A DNA stretch of 64,000 bases, taken from a virus. Made by a program: the position numbers and the translations under genes. Positions 6,629 to 15,101 of this stretch are shown here, in pieces. The stretch covers positions 1-64,000 of the IMG/VR virus record IMGVR_UViG_3300025695_000007, one strand, 5' to 3'. Position 1 is the first letter of the stretch; the number at the start of each line of letters is the position of its first letter. A model generated the notes under the pieces. It did no database searches and was not told the origin of the DNA. It saw only the letters and a program-made list of their open reading frames with translations.

Positions 6629-7978
6629 TTGAATATCGCCAGTGCTTTAATCAAGCAAGTCATTGCTTTGCAAGACTTCGAGACTTGGAGCCGGTTGCGT
6701 AAGCATTACTTACCTTCAGAGTATCACACTCTATACAAGGTTATTGACTCTCATTGCGATAAGTATCATCAAGTGCCTACATTTGATGATCTTCGCTATG
6801 AGATTCGTGACGGTGCTACACGGGACAGGCTCTATGCTATAGAAGGCATAGAAGTAGAGGCAGATCCTCTACACCTGCTCGAGTACCTAAAAAATGAGTA
6901 TGCACAAAAGGAAATTCTAGGGTCTCTTGAAACTTACGTAGATCAGTCTGTAGCTTTTGAAGATGCAGACGAATCTCTTGCACATCTTCACCAGATCGTT
7001 CTTGATGTAGAAAATAAAATTGATCTCAAAGATCCAGAGGAGAATATGCAATATATTCCTCTCTTCGATCCTGATGAAGAAGTAAGCAAGTACCTGCCTC
7101 TAGGTCTTAATGCTGAATACGATGATAAGATTAAGTTCTCTCCGAGAGACCTTATCCTTGTGGGCGGTCGACGTGGGGCAGGTAAATCTATAACTTGTGC
7201 TAACCTTGCCAACAATGTATTTAACTCAGGCAAGTCTGCAATCTATTTCACTATAGAAATGGATAGTCGCCAAATTCTCCAACGTTGCGCCTCAATCGCA
7301 ACGGGGATACCGTTCTCGAGACTAAAGTTGAAAAACCTTAGTGTTACAGAATGGGAAAAGGTTGCTGGATGGTGGGCTAACCGCTTTCAGCAGGGTGATG
7401 AGCGTTTGAAAGAGTACAAACAACATAGAGACTTCGAAAAATTCCATCGTGCATTGACAACTACCTGTGAGCTTCTCCCGACTCAACAGCTAGATGTTGT
7501 GTACGACCCATCTTTGACCATATCCAAAATCAAAGCGGAATTAGATAAGAAAGTTAAATCGTTGAATGTAGGTGTAGTCATTGTTGACTATATCAATCAA
7601 GTAAAGCGCTCAGCACTACCTTCTCGTGGTGGACAGTATGACTGGACTGAGCAGATAGAAGTTAGTAAGGCATTAAAAGCAATGGCACAAGAATTTGAAG
7701 TTCCAATATTCTCTCCATATCAAACCGATGCAAGTGGTGAGGCTAGATTCGCAAAAGGTATTCTAGACGCTGCAGATGCTGCATACGCTCTTGAGACCTG
7801 GAGTCCTGAAGATGGCTGCATCACTTTCAAGTGTGTTAAGATGCGTAATAATTCTATGGATTCATTCACCTCCACTATGGAGTGGGATTCATTGAAGATT
7901 GGTCCAGAGACTTCTCTATCTCCTAAGGAGGCTGAGGACTCTGAGCATAAAACTGGTGAAAGTATTGACGATCTTTAA
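6629..7978 (+). CDS. Replicative DNA helicase, DnaB type
   Basis: A 449-residue RecA-fold hexameric helicase that would unwind DNA at the fork. The N-terminal 150 residues form a helical domain; the Walker A motif is GGRRGAGKS (Lys186), followed by AIYFTIEMDSRQILQRCAS, the usual DnaB-family segment, and a Walker B-like VVIVDYINQV. The start is TTG at 6629 with GGGAG eight bases upstream. Primase is a separate gene (8495-9322), unlike the fused T7 gp4. The gene lies directly after a terminator, so it depends on read-through or an unseen weak promoter. Confidence 0.88.
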   Translation: MNIASALIKQVIALQDFETWSRLRKHYLPSEYHTLYKVIDSHCDKYHQVPTFDDLRYEIRDGATRDRLYAIEGIEVEADPLHLLEYLKNEYAQKEILGSLETYVDQSVAFEDADESLAHLHQIVLDVENKIDLKDPEENMQYIPLFDPDEEVSKYLPLGLNAEYDDKIKFSPRDLILVGGRRGAGKSITCANLANNVFNSGKSAIYFTIEMDSRQILQRCASIATGIPFSRLKLKNLSVTEWEKVAGWWANRFQQGDERLKEYKQHRDFEKFHRALTTTCELLPTQQLDVVYDPSLTISKIKAELDKKVKSLNVGVVIVDYINQVKRSALPSRGGQYDWTEQIEVSKALKAMAQEFEVPIFSPYQTDASGEARFAKGILDAADAAYALETWSPEDGCITFKCVKMRNNSMDSFTSTMEWDSLKIGPETSLSPKEAEDSEHKTGESIDDL

Positions 7979-7986
7979 AATACTTC

Positions 7987-8015
7987 TTGACACTTCTGCT
8001 ATTTTTTAGTATAAT
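7987..8015 (+). promoter_or_regulatory. Sigma70-type promoter P6 (replication operon)
   Basis: TTGACA (7987-7992), 17-base spacer, TATAAT (8010-8015), preceded by TTC. It should start at about 8022 and drive the run of overlapping genes from 8050 through 14016. It lies inside the inverted repeat 7996-8037. Confidence 0.9.
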
Positions 8016-8037
8016 ATACATATTAAATAAATAGCAG
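7996..8037 (+). repeat. Inverted repeat around the P6 -10 box, enclosing the ribosome site
   Basis: Perfect 9-base arms CTGCTATTT (7996-8004) and AAATAGCAG (8029-8037) flank the -10 box. The second arm overlaps the start of the AGGAG ribosome site (8036-8040) of the gene at 8050. Read-through RNA contains both arms; RNA started at about 8022 contains only the second. This is the same geometry as at 542-580. Confidence 0.72.
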
Positions 8038-8049
8038 GAGTTTTTCTTT

Positions 8050-8340
8050 ATGATGGTTTTTACGGATAACCGTTACAGACCAATTTCTCGTAAACGTAAA
8101 AAGTTGCCCCCCAAACCAAAGCGAACTAAGCCTAAGTTTGTACCCTATGTCCCTTCATCAAAGGTATTTCGTAGGGAAACTCCAGATTACCCATCTGTAG
8201 TATCAAAGTCAACAGACCTCACTAAAGAAGACGACAGCTATAAGTTAGAAGTGTCTAAGAAGTACACTTTAGCCCCTGCCTACAACAAAGGCGCTTATCA
8301 AGTAATTAGTATAGACAATGTGGAGCATATAGGAAAATAA
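8050..8340 (+). CDS. Conserved small phage protein, function unknown
   Basis: A 96-residue protein. Its first 45 residues are very basic and Pro-rich (RKRKKLPPKPKRTKPKF), then comes FRRETPDYPSV, a block I recall from small proteins near the replication genes of marine podo- and siphophages. The second half is neutral. The basic tail suggests nucleic-acid contact. AGGAG lies nine bases upstream of the chosen ATG, inside an inverted repeat. The stop overlaps the next start (TAATG). Confidence 0.65.
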   Translation: MMVFTDNRYRPISRKRKKLPPKPKRTKPKFVPYVPSSKVFRRETPDYPSVVSKSTDLTKEDDSYKLEVSKKYTLAPAYNKGAYQVISIDNVEHIGK

Positions 8341-8498
8341 TGAAACCCTCACCAATTATGTCAGAAGATGTTTACAGATTTCTAAAGAATCTAGTAGACC
8401 CAGGCAAATTTGGGCATGCAGTAACTGCCGAAGTAAGAGATGAAGCCAGAGTATTACTAGGTTTAGGAAGAGCAGAAACGGAGCAGTATAGAACGTGA
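8340..8498 (+). CDS. 52-residue phage protein, function unknown
   Basis: A short gene starting on the stop of the previous gene (TAATG) and ending over the GTG start of primase (GTGA), so all three are translationally coupled. The product begins MKPSPIMSEDVYRFLKNLVD and has a helical amphipathic character with PGKFGHAVTAEVRDEARVLL in the middle. The tight overlaps on both sides and clean coding character support it. No function is recognised; it may assist the primase. Confidence 0.65.
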   Translation: MKPSPIMSEDVYRFLKNLVDPGKFGHAVTAEVRDEARVLLGLGRAETEQYRT

Positions 8499-9322
8499 CA
8501 GTAGAAGAATTATTAACTAAGAAAGATATACCCTTTCATATGAAGGGAAAGGATCTCTTAGTACGATGCCTCAATCCTGAGCACGATGATTCTAACCCTA
8601 GTATGCGAATAGATCAAGTAACTGGAATATTTAATTGCTTTTCCTGTGCTTACAAGGGTAATCTGTTCTTTCTCTACGGAGAAAAAGTAAATCAACTACA
8701 GCTTCGAAGAGATTTACTAAAACGTAAAATACTGCAGAAACGATCAGAGAGTGTTGGACTTGTAATGCCCAAAGGTGCAGAACCTTACAGCGGGGATTGG
8801 CGGGGTCTCAAACCAGAGACATATATAAAGTTCGAAGCATTTCAACACCATGATCCTGACTACATAGGCCGCATCGTATTTCCAGTACGAGATATTGCAG
8901 GAAACATTGTAGCCTTTAATGGTCGTCATACAGCAAACGGACTACCTAAGTATAAAATTAGTCCTGTAGGAGCAAAGTTACCTTTCTACCCCAAAGTAAA
9001 TTCTAGGGATGGTAAAATAATACTTGTAGAAGGTATTTATGATATGTTAAACTTACATGATAAAGGATTAACAAACGCAGTATGTTCTTTTGGAACAAAG
9101 AATGTAAGTGAAGAAAAACTAGAAATTCTAAAAATGCAGGGAGTCGAAGGAATAGACATATTCTTCGATGGAGATGACGCAGGACAAAAAGCAGCAAAAA
9201 CAATAATTGATATGTGTGAGAAAGTTGGTCTCACTACCAGGAACATCCATTTAGAAGGAACTGACCCTGGTGAACTATCAGAAACTAAAGTAACTACACT
9301 AGCGAGAAAATTATATGCCTAA
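8495..9322 (+). CDS. DnaG-type DNA primase
   Basis: A 275-residue primase that makes RNA primers for lagging-strand synthesis. The N-terminal CHC2 zinc site is Cys25, His30, Cys48 and Cys51. The TOPRIM catalytic core follows, with Glu179 in ILVEGIYDML and Asp225/Asp227 in FFDGDDAG. It is shorter than bacterial DnaG (about 580 residues) because it lacks the helicase-binding C-terminal domain. GTG start, overlapping the upstream gene; its end overlaps DNA polymerase by eight bases. Confidence 0.92.
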   Translation: MTVEELLTKKDIPFHMKGKDLLVRCLNPEHDDSNPSMRIDQVTGIFNCFSCAYKGNLFFLYGEKVNQLQLRRDLLKRKILQKRSESVGLVMPKGAEPYSGDWRGLKPETYIKFEAFQHHDPDYIGRIVFPVRDIAGNIVAFNGRHTANGLPKYKISPVGAKLPFYPKVNSRDGKIILVEGIYDMLNLHDKGLTNAVCSFGTKNVSEEKLEILKMQGVEGIDIFFDGDDAGQKAAKTIIDMCEKVGLTTRNIHLEGTDPGELSETKVTTLARKLYA

Positions 9323-11588
9323 AGTCGCATTAATAGAGACTAAACCTAGCAAGACCAATTTCCGACAAGAGTTTGATGGAGCTTTCGAGTTCGATCAGTT
9401 TCAACTATGTTCAAATCCTACAATTAAGAAAGTTCTCAAGCGAGATTGTGATATCGAAGTAGATATCAATCTTTACGACTGGATTATTCTAGTAGGTAGT
9501 GATGCGCTCAAGTATTTCACTAAAATTAATTCTGTAACTGAATACTCAGGCAAGGTAGTTGAGCAGAAGTTCCTGCCTGTCATTAACCCTGCAATGCTTG
9601 CATTTAAGCCAGAGGCTCGTAAGACTTGGGACGACTCCAAGCAAAGCATCATTGACTTCATCAGTGGAAAGAAAGAAGAAGTGTTAGTAGATGACAGTAT
9701 AGCTTTTGGTATTCAAGATACTGCAACTGCAAATGCGTATATTCAAGCTGCAATCGACTACGATTATACTCACGTAGCACTTGACTCTGAGACTACTGGT
9801 TTGTACCCTCGTGATGGCTATATGCTTGGCTTATCTCTATCTTATGATGGTGTCAAAGGGGCGTATATTGACACTGAGTGCTTTGATGAAACAACAGAGG
9901 CTCTACTACAAGAACTCTTCAACAAGAAGACTGTGATCTTTCACAACGCAAAGTTCGACTTAGCGTTCTTTGAGTATCACTTTAACTTTAACTTTCCAAG
10001 TATAGAAGATACTATGCTTCTTCACTACTTGATTGATGAAAACCCTGGTACTCACGGACTCAAGCAGCTTGCTATGAAGTACACTCCTTATGGAGACTAC
10101 GAGCAGCCTATGTATGACTGGATTGCTGAGTATCGTAGAAGTCATGGCATTCTCAAGGAACAGTTTTCTTGGGACTTGATTCCTTTTGACACTATGAAAA
10201 CTTATGCTGCAATGGACTCTCTCGTTACTTTTCTAGTCTACGAGAAATTCAAGAAGATCAAGGAAAACAAAAAACTTCTTTGGGTATACGAGAACATACT
10301 GATTCCAGGCACTAGGTTTCTTCTTAATGTTCAGGACCATGGCGTTCCTTTTGATCGTCAGCGTCTTCTAATAGCTCAAGAGCTTATGCAGTCTGATATT
10401 GATGAGGCAGTCAAAACTCTATACAAAAATCCAGCTATTGCTAGATTCGAGGAAATTAATGCAAAACCTTTTAATCCTAACAGTACTGTTCAACTGCGTA
10501 GTCTCTTGTTTGATTTTCTTGGCTTGTCTCCAACAGGAAAGAAAACTGGCACAGGTGCAAACTCGACTGATGCAGAAGTCTTACAAGAACTCTCAGAAAA
10601 GTCGGAAGTACCTGGATTGATTCTTGATATTCGTCAGAAGTCTAAAATCAAGAATACATACCTTGACAAGATTATTCCACAGCTTGACAAAGATAGTCAT
10701 TTGCGTACTGGTTTCAATCTTCACGGCACTACTTCTGGACGTCTAAGTTCTAGCGGTAAGCTCAACATGCAACAACTGCCTCGTGATAATCCAATTGTCA
10801 AGGGCTGTATCAAAGCAAGGCCAGGACATAAAATTGTTGCAATGGACTTAACAACAGCCGAGGTTTATGTTGCAGCAGTTCTAGCAGACGACAAAGCTCT
10901 TATGGATGTTTTCCGCTCAGGCGGTAATTTTCATAGTACAATCGCTAAAACAGTTTTCAAGCTGTCTTGTGATGTAGAAGATGTTGCAACTTTGCACTCT
11001 GTAGAACGTCAAGCTGCTAAGGCTGTAACTTTCGGTATTATGTACGGTGCTGGAGCTAGAAAGATTAGTCAAGAAGTTACAAAGAGTTCTGGTACTTTCT
11101 TTAGCCCTACAGAAGCTCAAGAAGTTATTGACGACTACTTCAAGACTTTCCACAAGCTAAAAGCTTGGATCAAAAACAATGAAAAATATATTGAGCAAAA
11201 TGGCTTTATATATAGTTTCTTTGGTAGAAAGCGCAGACTGCCTAATGTGGCATCAACTGATAAAGGTATTAAAAGCCATACAATCAGGTCGGGTCTAAAC
11301 TTTCTAGTACAGTCTGCCGCCTCTGACATTAACTTGCTCGGTGGTATAGATATGGAATCGTTTATACGTGCAAATGGTATGAAGTCTCAAATCTTTGCAC
11401 TCGTACATGACTCCATTTTGGCAGAAGTCCCAGAAGATGAAATCGATCTTTACCAAGAGAAGCTACAGCATTTTATACAGATGGATAGAGGTATTACTAT
11501 CTCTGGTGCTCCTGTAGGCTGTGACTTTGAGGTAGGGGAAGACTACTCAATGGGTAAGTTCACAAATAAGTACGGCGAGTATTTGTGA
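9315..11588 (+). CDS. DNA polymerase I-type (family A) DNA polymerase
   Basis: A 757-residue replicative polymerase with proofreading. The 3'-5' exonuclease has Asp157 and Glu159 in LDSETTGL and FHNAKFDLAFFE. The polymerase core has TSGRLSS, motif A with Asp511 (MDLTTAEV), motif B RQAAKAVTFGIMYG and motif C HDS with Asp699. No 5'-3' exonuclease domain is present; that activity is encoded at 18277-19110. The residue equivalent to E. coli Phe762 is Phe573, the wild-type-like state; in marine phages this position (Phe, Tyr or Leu) has been linked to lifestyle. An N-terminal region of about 130 residues is unassigned. Confidence 0.95.
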   Translation: MPKVALIETKPSKTNFRQEFDGAFEFDQFQLCSNPTIKKVLKRDCDIEVDINLYDWIILVGSDALKYFTKINSVTEYSGKVVEQKFLPVINPAMLAFKPEARKTWDDSKQSIIDFISGKKEEVLVDDSIAFGIQDTATANAYIQAAIDYDYTHVALDSETTGLYPRDGYMLGLSLSYDGVKGAYIDTECFDETTEALLQELFNKKTVIFHNAKFDLAFFEYHFNFNFPSIEDTMLLHYLIDENPGTHGLKQLAMKYTPYGDYEQPMYDWIAEYRRSHGILKEQFSWDLIPFDTMKTYAAMDSLVTFLVYEKFKKIKENKKLLWVYENILIPGTRFLLNVQDHGVPFDRQRLLIAQELMQSDIDEAVKTLYKNPAIARFEEINAKPFNPNSTVQLRSLLFDFLGLSPTGKKTGTGANSTDAEVLQELSEKSEVPGLILDIRQKSKIKNTYLDKIIPQLDKDSHLRTGFNLHGTTSGRLSSSGKLNMQQLPRDNPIVKGCIKARPGHKIVAMDLTTAEVYVAAVLADDKALMDVFRSGGNFHSTIAKTVFKLSCDVEDVATLHSVERQAAKAVTFGIMYGAGARKISQEVTKSSGTFFSPTEAQEVIDDYFKTFHKLKAWIKNNEKYIEQNGFIYSFFGRKRRLPNVASTDKGIKSHTIRSGLNFLVQSAASDINLLGGIDMESFIRANGMKSQIFALVHDSILAEVPEDEIDLYQEKLQHFIQMDRGITISGAPVGCDFEVGEDYSMGKFTNKYGEYL

Positions 11589-12076
11589 TAATCACCTACA
11601 AAACTATTAAAAAGATTGAGTTTCCTGTCTTTGTTCTTCCTAGTGATAACTGGAGCTTACAAGACGGGCTGCTCTTTCTTGACAACGAAATAATAGATGA
11701 TAAAAATATGCCTGGAAAGACTCTTGGTATCAGAAGACTGCAAAGTCCTTTTGAGATGAAATCATTGAATAAATCAATTAGTAGCTTTGTAGGTATTTTA
11801 AAGCAGTCGAAGAATGCTTTTATCGATTCAAACGGTGTTCCATTTATATACCACAAAACGGAAAGGTGTTCTTTAAAATATCAAAAAATAACGAAGATAG
11901 TACGCAGGGACGTAGCTAGTTTAGTCTATATAAAAGGTTGCAACTCACCTTTTACAGTCCCTCGACCTCCTTTGCCTCAAATGACTTGGGCGGGGATATT
12001 ACATCTTCACGGGCTTCCTTGGGAGCTATACGAGTATTCTGAAGAATTTAAAAAGAATACTTGGAGAAAAATATAA
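11585..12076 (+). CDS. Conserved phage protein of unknown function
   Basis: A 163-residue protein overlapping polymerase by four bases. It carries LLFLDNEIIDDKNMPGKTLGIRRL near residue 30, FVGILKQSKNAFIDSNGVPFIY in the middle and VPRPPLPQMTWAGILHLHGLPWELYEYS near the end, a pattern I recall beside polymerase and PhoH genes of marine phages. It has no recognisable enzyme motif or membrane segment. The constant position next to the polymerase suggests a replication or repair accessory. Confidence 0.72.
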   Translation: MIITYKTIKKIEFPVFVLPSDNWSLQDGLLFLDNEIIDDKNMPGKTLGIRRLQSPFEMKSLNKSISSFVGILKQSKNAFIDSNGVPFIYHKTERCSLKYQKITKIVRRDVASLVYIKGCNSPFTVPRPPLPQMTWAGILHLHGLPWELYEYSEEFKKNTWRKI

Positions 12077-12736
12077 ATGGCAAAAAGAAACAGACTACTA
12101 GCAGCAGCAAACTTACAATTAGCAGAAATTGAACCTCTTACAAAGAATCAGTTAAAAGCTTTTGAATCTGATAAGCATCTCGTACTACATGGAGTTGCAG
12201 GAACAGGAAAAACATTTATATCATCTTATCTCGCATTTGATGATATACTAAAAAATGAATTTTCTAGTTTAGTTATTATTCGTAGCGCAGTACCCACCAG
12301 AGACATTGGATTTCTGCCTGGCAATGAAAAAGAAAAATCTTCAGTATACGAAGACCCCTATAAAGATATATGTATAGAACTTTTTCAGCGAGGAGATGCT
12401 TACGAAATACTAAAACAAAAAGGATTGGTTCATTTCATGACAACCTCTTTTATACGAGGAGTCACGTTAAGAGATGCAGTAGTTTTAATAGACGAGTGTC
12501 AAAATATGTCTTTTCATGAACTAGACTCTATCATCACTCGAATGGGTGAAAACTGTAGAGTTATGTTCTGTGGAGACTTTAGACAAGCAGACCTGCCCAA
12601 TAACGGGCTAAGTGAGTTTATTCGCATACTAAAAGCAATGGACGAGTTTACTCTAATAGACTTTGAAGCTGCTGATATTGTACGAAGCGGCTTCGTAAAG
12701 AAATACATTATCGCAAAATCAGACTTGGGCTTATGA
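12077..12736 (+). CDS. PhoH-like ATPase
   Basis: A 219-residue P-loop ATPase. Walker A is GVAGTGKT, Walker B is VVLIDECQNM and a sensor-type segment is VMFCGDFRQADLPN, with FIRGVTLRDA in between, all as in the PhoH family. PhoH proteins are common in marine phages, where their role is unresolved; RNA or nucleotide metabolism has been proposed. The gene sits directly against its neighbours (0 bases before, 4-base overlap after). Confidence 0.88.
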   Translation: MAKRNRLLAAANLQLAEIEPLTKNQLKAFESDKHLVLHGVAGTGKTFISSYLAFDDILKNEFSSLVIIRSAVPTRDIGFLPGNEKEKSSVYEDPYKDICIELFQRGDAYEILKQKGLVHFMTTSFIRGVTLRDAVVLIDECQNMSFHELDSIITRMGENCRVMFCGDFRQADLPNNGLSEFIRILKAMDEFTLIDFEAADIVRSGFVKKYIIAKSDLGL

Positions 12737-14016
12737 AAGCAGTATTAAGTAACAGAATATTTATGGACTGTACTCCAGAGTTGCAGGAGTCCATAGATAA
12801 AGAATTAACCTATAAAATACCTTCGTGGAGTCCTGAAGAGCCTCCACAAGTTATTAAAAATATGGGTATAATTCGAAAAGGTCTTATCACTATTCCTATT
12901 GGAAGAACTGATTTGATCCCAAGCGGATATGAGATAGTTGACAAGCGTCTGGAGATAGCTGCTGACTTTCCTAAGTTTAAATTTGAGCTTCGAGAGAGTC
13001 AGCAAGCTGTTTACGATGAAATACAAGATAATGCTATTATCAATGCTTGGGTTAGCTGGGGCAAAACCTTTACGGGGTTAGCCATAGCAGGAAAACTTGG
13101 GCTAAAAACACTAATTGTAGTTCATACTGTTCCACTACGAAACCAATGGGCAAAAGAAGTAAAGAAAGTCTACGGATTCGAACCCGGCATCATTGGTAGT
13201 GGAAAATTCGAACTAGATAAACCTATAGTTATAGGAAATACCCAAACACTGTACCGCAATATAGATAAGATTCGCAAGGAATTTGGGACAATCATCTTAG
13301 ATGAGATGCACCACGTAAGCAGCCCAACGTTTTCCAGAATTTTGGACATAAGCCATGCTAGGTATAAGATTGGATTGTCAGGGACCATAGAAAGAAAGGA
13401 CGGTAAACACGTAGTTTTTCGCGATTACTTTAGCTCTAAGGTATTTAAGCCGCCAAAAGAAAATTTCATGACTCCTACAGTGCATATTGTAAAGTCAGAC
13501 ATACGATTCTTAGACGGTGCAAGAACTCCTTGGGCTAACAGAGTCACCCATCTTGCTAACAATGAAGAATACAGACACACTGTAGCAATGTTAGCCGCTG
13601 CTTACGCTCAACGAGGCCATAAAGTCTTGGTAGTAAGTGATAGGGTGGGCTTTTTACGAAGCTGCGCCGAACTAACAGGAGAAAAAGCAGTTTGTGTTAC
13701 GGGTGAGGTAGCGCATGAGGACAGAGAAACGCTAGTGGACGGAATTTTGTATGGAGATAAGAATGTACTGTACGGAACTCAAGCAATTTTCTCCGAAGGG
13801 ATATCAGTGAATACTTTAAGCTGTTTAATTTTAGGTACTCCAATCAATAATGAGCCTTTACTAACTCAGTTGATAGGAAGGGTAATAAGACTACAGGAAG
13901 GTAAGATGTCTCCCGTAGTTGTAGATATCCATCTGAAAGGCAACACTGCTAATAGACAGGCTTCAAATAGAGTAGGCTATTATATGAAGCAAGGCTATAA
14001 GATTACACAGATATAA
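12733..14016 (+). CDS. DEAD/DEAH-type superfamily 2 helicase (UvsW-like)
   Basis: A 427-residue DNA helicase, likely for fork remodelling or recombination. An N-terminal 75-residue region precedes the Q-like ESQQAVYDEI, Walker A WVSWGKTFTG (a variant in which Trp-Gly replaces Gly-x-Gly before Lys), motif Ia VVHTVPLRNQW, motif II DEMH, motif III GLSGTIERKDG, and motif VI QLIGRVIR. The order and length match phage UvsW/XPB-like helicases. It overlaps phoH by four bases and is followed by promoter P7. Confidence 0.88.
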   Translation: MKAVLSNRIFMDCTPELQESIDKELTYKIPSWSPEEPPQVIKNMGIIRKGLITIPIGRTDLIPSGYEIVDKRLEIAADFPKFKFELRESQQAVYDEIQDNAIINAWVSWGKTFTGLAIAGKLGLKTLIVVHTVPLRNQWAKEVKKVYGFEPGIIGSGKFELDKPIVIGNTQTLYRNIDKIRKEFGTIILDEMHHVSSPTFSRILDISHARYKIGLSGTIERKDGKHVVFRDYFSSKVFKPPKENFMTPTVHIVKSDIRFLDGARTPWANRVTHLANNEEYRHTVAMLAAAYAQRGHKVLVVSDRVGFLRSCAELTGEKAVCVTGEVAHEDRETLVDGILYGDKNVLYGTQAIFSEGISVNTLSCLILGTPINNEPLLTQLIGRVIRLQEGKMSPVVVDIHLKGNTANRQASNRVGYYMKQGYKITQI

Positions 14017-14026
14017 AAAATAGTTC

Positions 14027-14055
14027 TTGACAAAAAGGTTAAATTTTAGTATAAT
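14027..14055 (+). promoter_or_regulatory. Sigma70-type promoter P7
   Basis: TTGACA (14027-14032), 17-base spacer, TATAAT (14050-14055), preceded by TTC. The predicted start at about 14062 falls just inside the next gene, whose ATG is at 14059, so this RNA would lack that ATG and may mainly serve the ssDNA-binding gene at 14469. Confidence 0.85.
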
Positions 14056-14058
14056 ATC

Positions 14059-14466
14059 ATGTTTTTATATAATTGGAAAAAAATATATGATGCGGCAGGT
14101 GGTAGAACTACCGAAACAGTCCGCATATTCGAGATGCTAGTAAAAAGCAAGATTCCAAATAATAGATACGACAAGATTTACAAGTATCGTAATACAGACT
14201 TTAGTGGGAGAAGTTTTTTAGTGCACGAAGATGTGTTATTATTTAACTCCTTTCGCTACAGCCACCGTGAAATCGCGGTATACCTTTCGATAGCTAGCTT
14301 ACGCAAATTACCGCATTGGATAGCTACGAAAGACACAACCCTAGACTTGCTTCATGTACCTGATGAAGATGTAGTCCTTGAATCAATTTATGAAAGTAGA
14401 CTACTTTATGTAGAAAATAGAAAAGTACATTTTTTATATGAAGAAGCCCCAATGGAGAAACACTAA
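14059..14466 (+). CDS. Conserved phage protein of unknown function
   Basis: A 135-residue protein starting MFLYNWKKIYDAAGG. The N-terminal block (RIFEMLVKSKIPNNRYD), FSGRSFLVHEDVLL, IAVYLSIASLRK and the ending VHFLYEEAPME resemble a conserved protein that precedes the ssDNA-binding gene in marine podo- and siphophages, so I think this N-terminus is right. The ATG lies only three bases after the -10 box of P7, too close for that promoter to include it, and there is no Shine-Dalgarno. How it is translated is unclear. No downstream in-frame ATG precedes residue 26. Confidence 0.7.
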   Translation: MFLYNWKKIYDAAGGRTTETVRIFEMLVKSKIPNNRYDKIYKYRNTDFSGRSFLVHEDVLLFNSFRYSHREIAVYLSIASLRKLPHWIATKDTTLDLLHVPDEDVVLESIYESRLLYVENRKVHFLYEEAPMEKH

Positions 14467-14468
14467 AA

Positions 14469-15101
14469 ATGGCAATATCATTTAATCAGCAAAAAGGTTC
14501 AGCACAAAAATCATCAATCGAAACTTTCTCTTTCCGAGATGGCGACAACAAGATGCGTCTTGTAGGAGACGTACTGGCTCGCTATGTCTATTGGATAGAA
14601 GGTGAAAATGGCAAAAACATTCCTTTAGAGTGCTTGTCTTTTGACCGTAACAACGAGCGATTCACTAATCTTGAGAAAGATTGGGTTCGTGAGTACTATC
14701 CTGACCTCAAGTGTGGCTGGAGCTACGCTATGCAGTGCATCGATCCTGCTGATGGAAAAGTCAAAGTAGTAAACCTAAAGAAGAAGCTGTGGGAGCAAAT
14801 TATTACTGCTGCAGAAGACTTGGGCGATCCTACAGATAAAGAGACTGGCTGGGACGTATGTTTCAAGCGAGTTAAAACAGGGCCTCTGCCATACAACGTA
14901 GAGTACCAATTGCAAGTACTAAAGTGCAAGCCTCGTCCACTAGATGAAAGCGAAGTGGCTTCTATTGCCGACCTCAAATCAATGGATGAAGTAATGCCTC
15001 GTCCAACTCCAGATGCGCAGAAAGAGCTTCTTGACCGTGTACGTGCTCCATCTCAGGAGCAAATGGATGAGTCCCTCGAAGAAGAGTTTAATATTGGATG
15101 A
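14469..15101 (+). CDS. Probable single-stranded DNA-binding protein
   Basis: A 210-residue protein with the layout of a phage SSB. An N-terminal half carries FRDGDNKMRLVGDVLARYVYW and WSYAMQCIDPADGKVKVVNL, with the strand pattern of an OB fold. The C-terminal tail is acidic (DESLEEEFNIG), as expected for contact with polymerase, primase and nucleases. It has GGAG a few bases upstream and overlaps the SbcD-like gene by four bases. The position between helicase and recombination genes fits. Confidence 0.7.
   Translation: MAISFNQQKGSAQKSSIETFSFRDGDNKMRLVGDVLARYVYWIEGENGKNIPLECLSFDRNNERFTNLEKDWVREYYPDLKCGWSYAMQCIDPADGKVKVVNLKKKLWEQIITAAEDLGDPTDKETGWDVCFKRVKTGPLPYNVEYQLQVLKCKPRPLDESEVASIADLKSMDEVMPRPTPDAQKELLDRVRAPSQEQMDESLEEEFNIG

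Noticed and set aside
13170-13195. tRNA-like T-arm (GGTTCGAATCC on the minus strand)
   Set aside because: It is within the SF2 helicase coding sequence (VYGFEPGIIG); no matching acceptor or anticodon arms lie around it.
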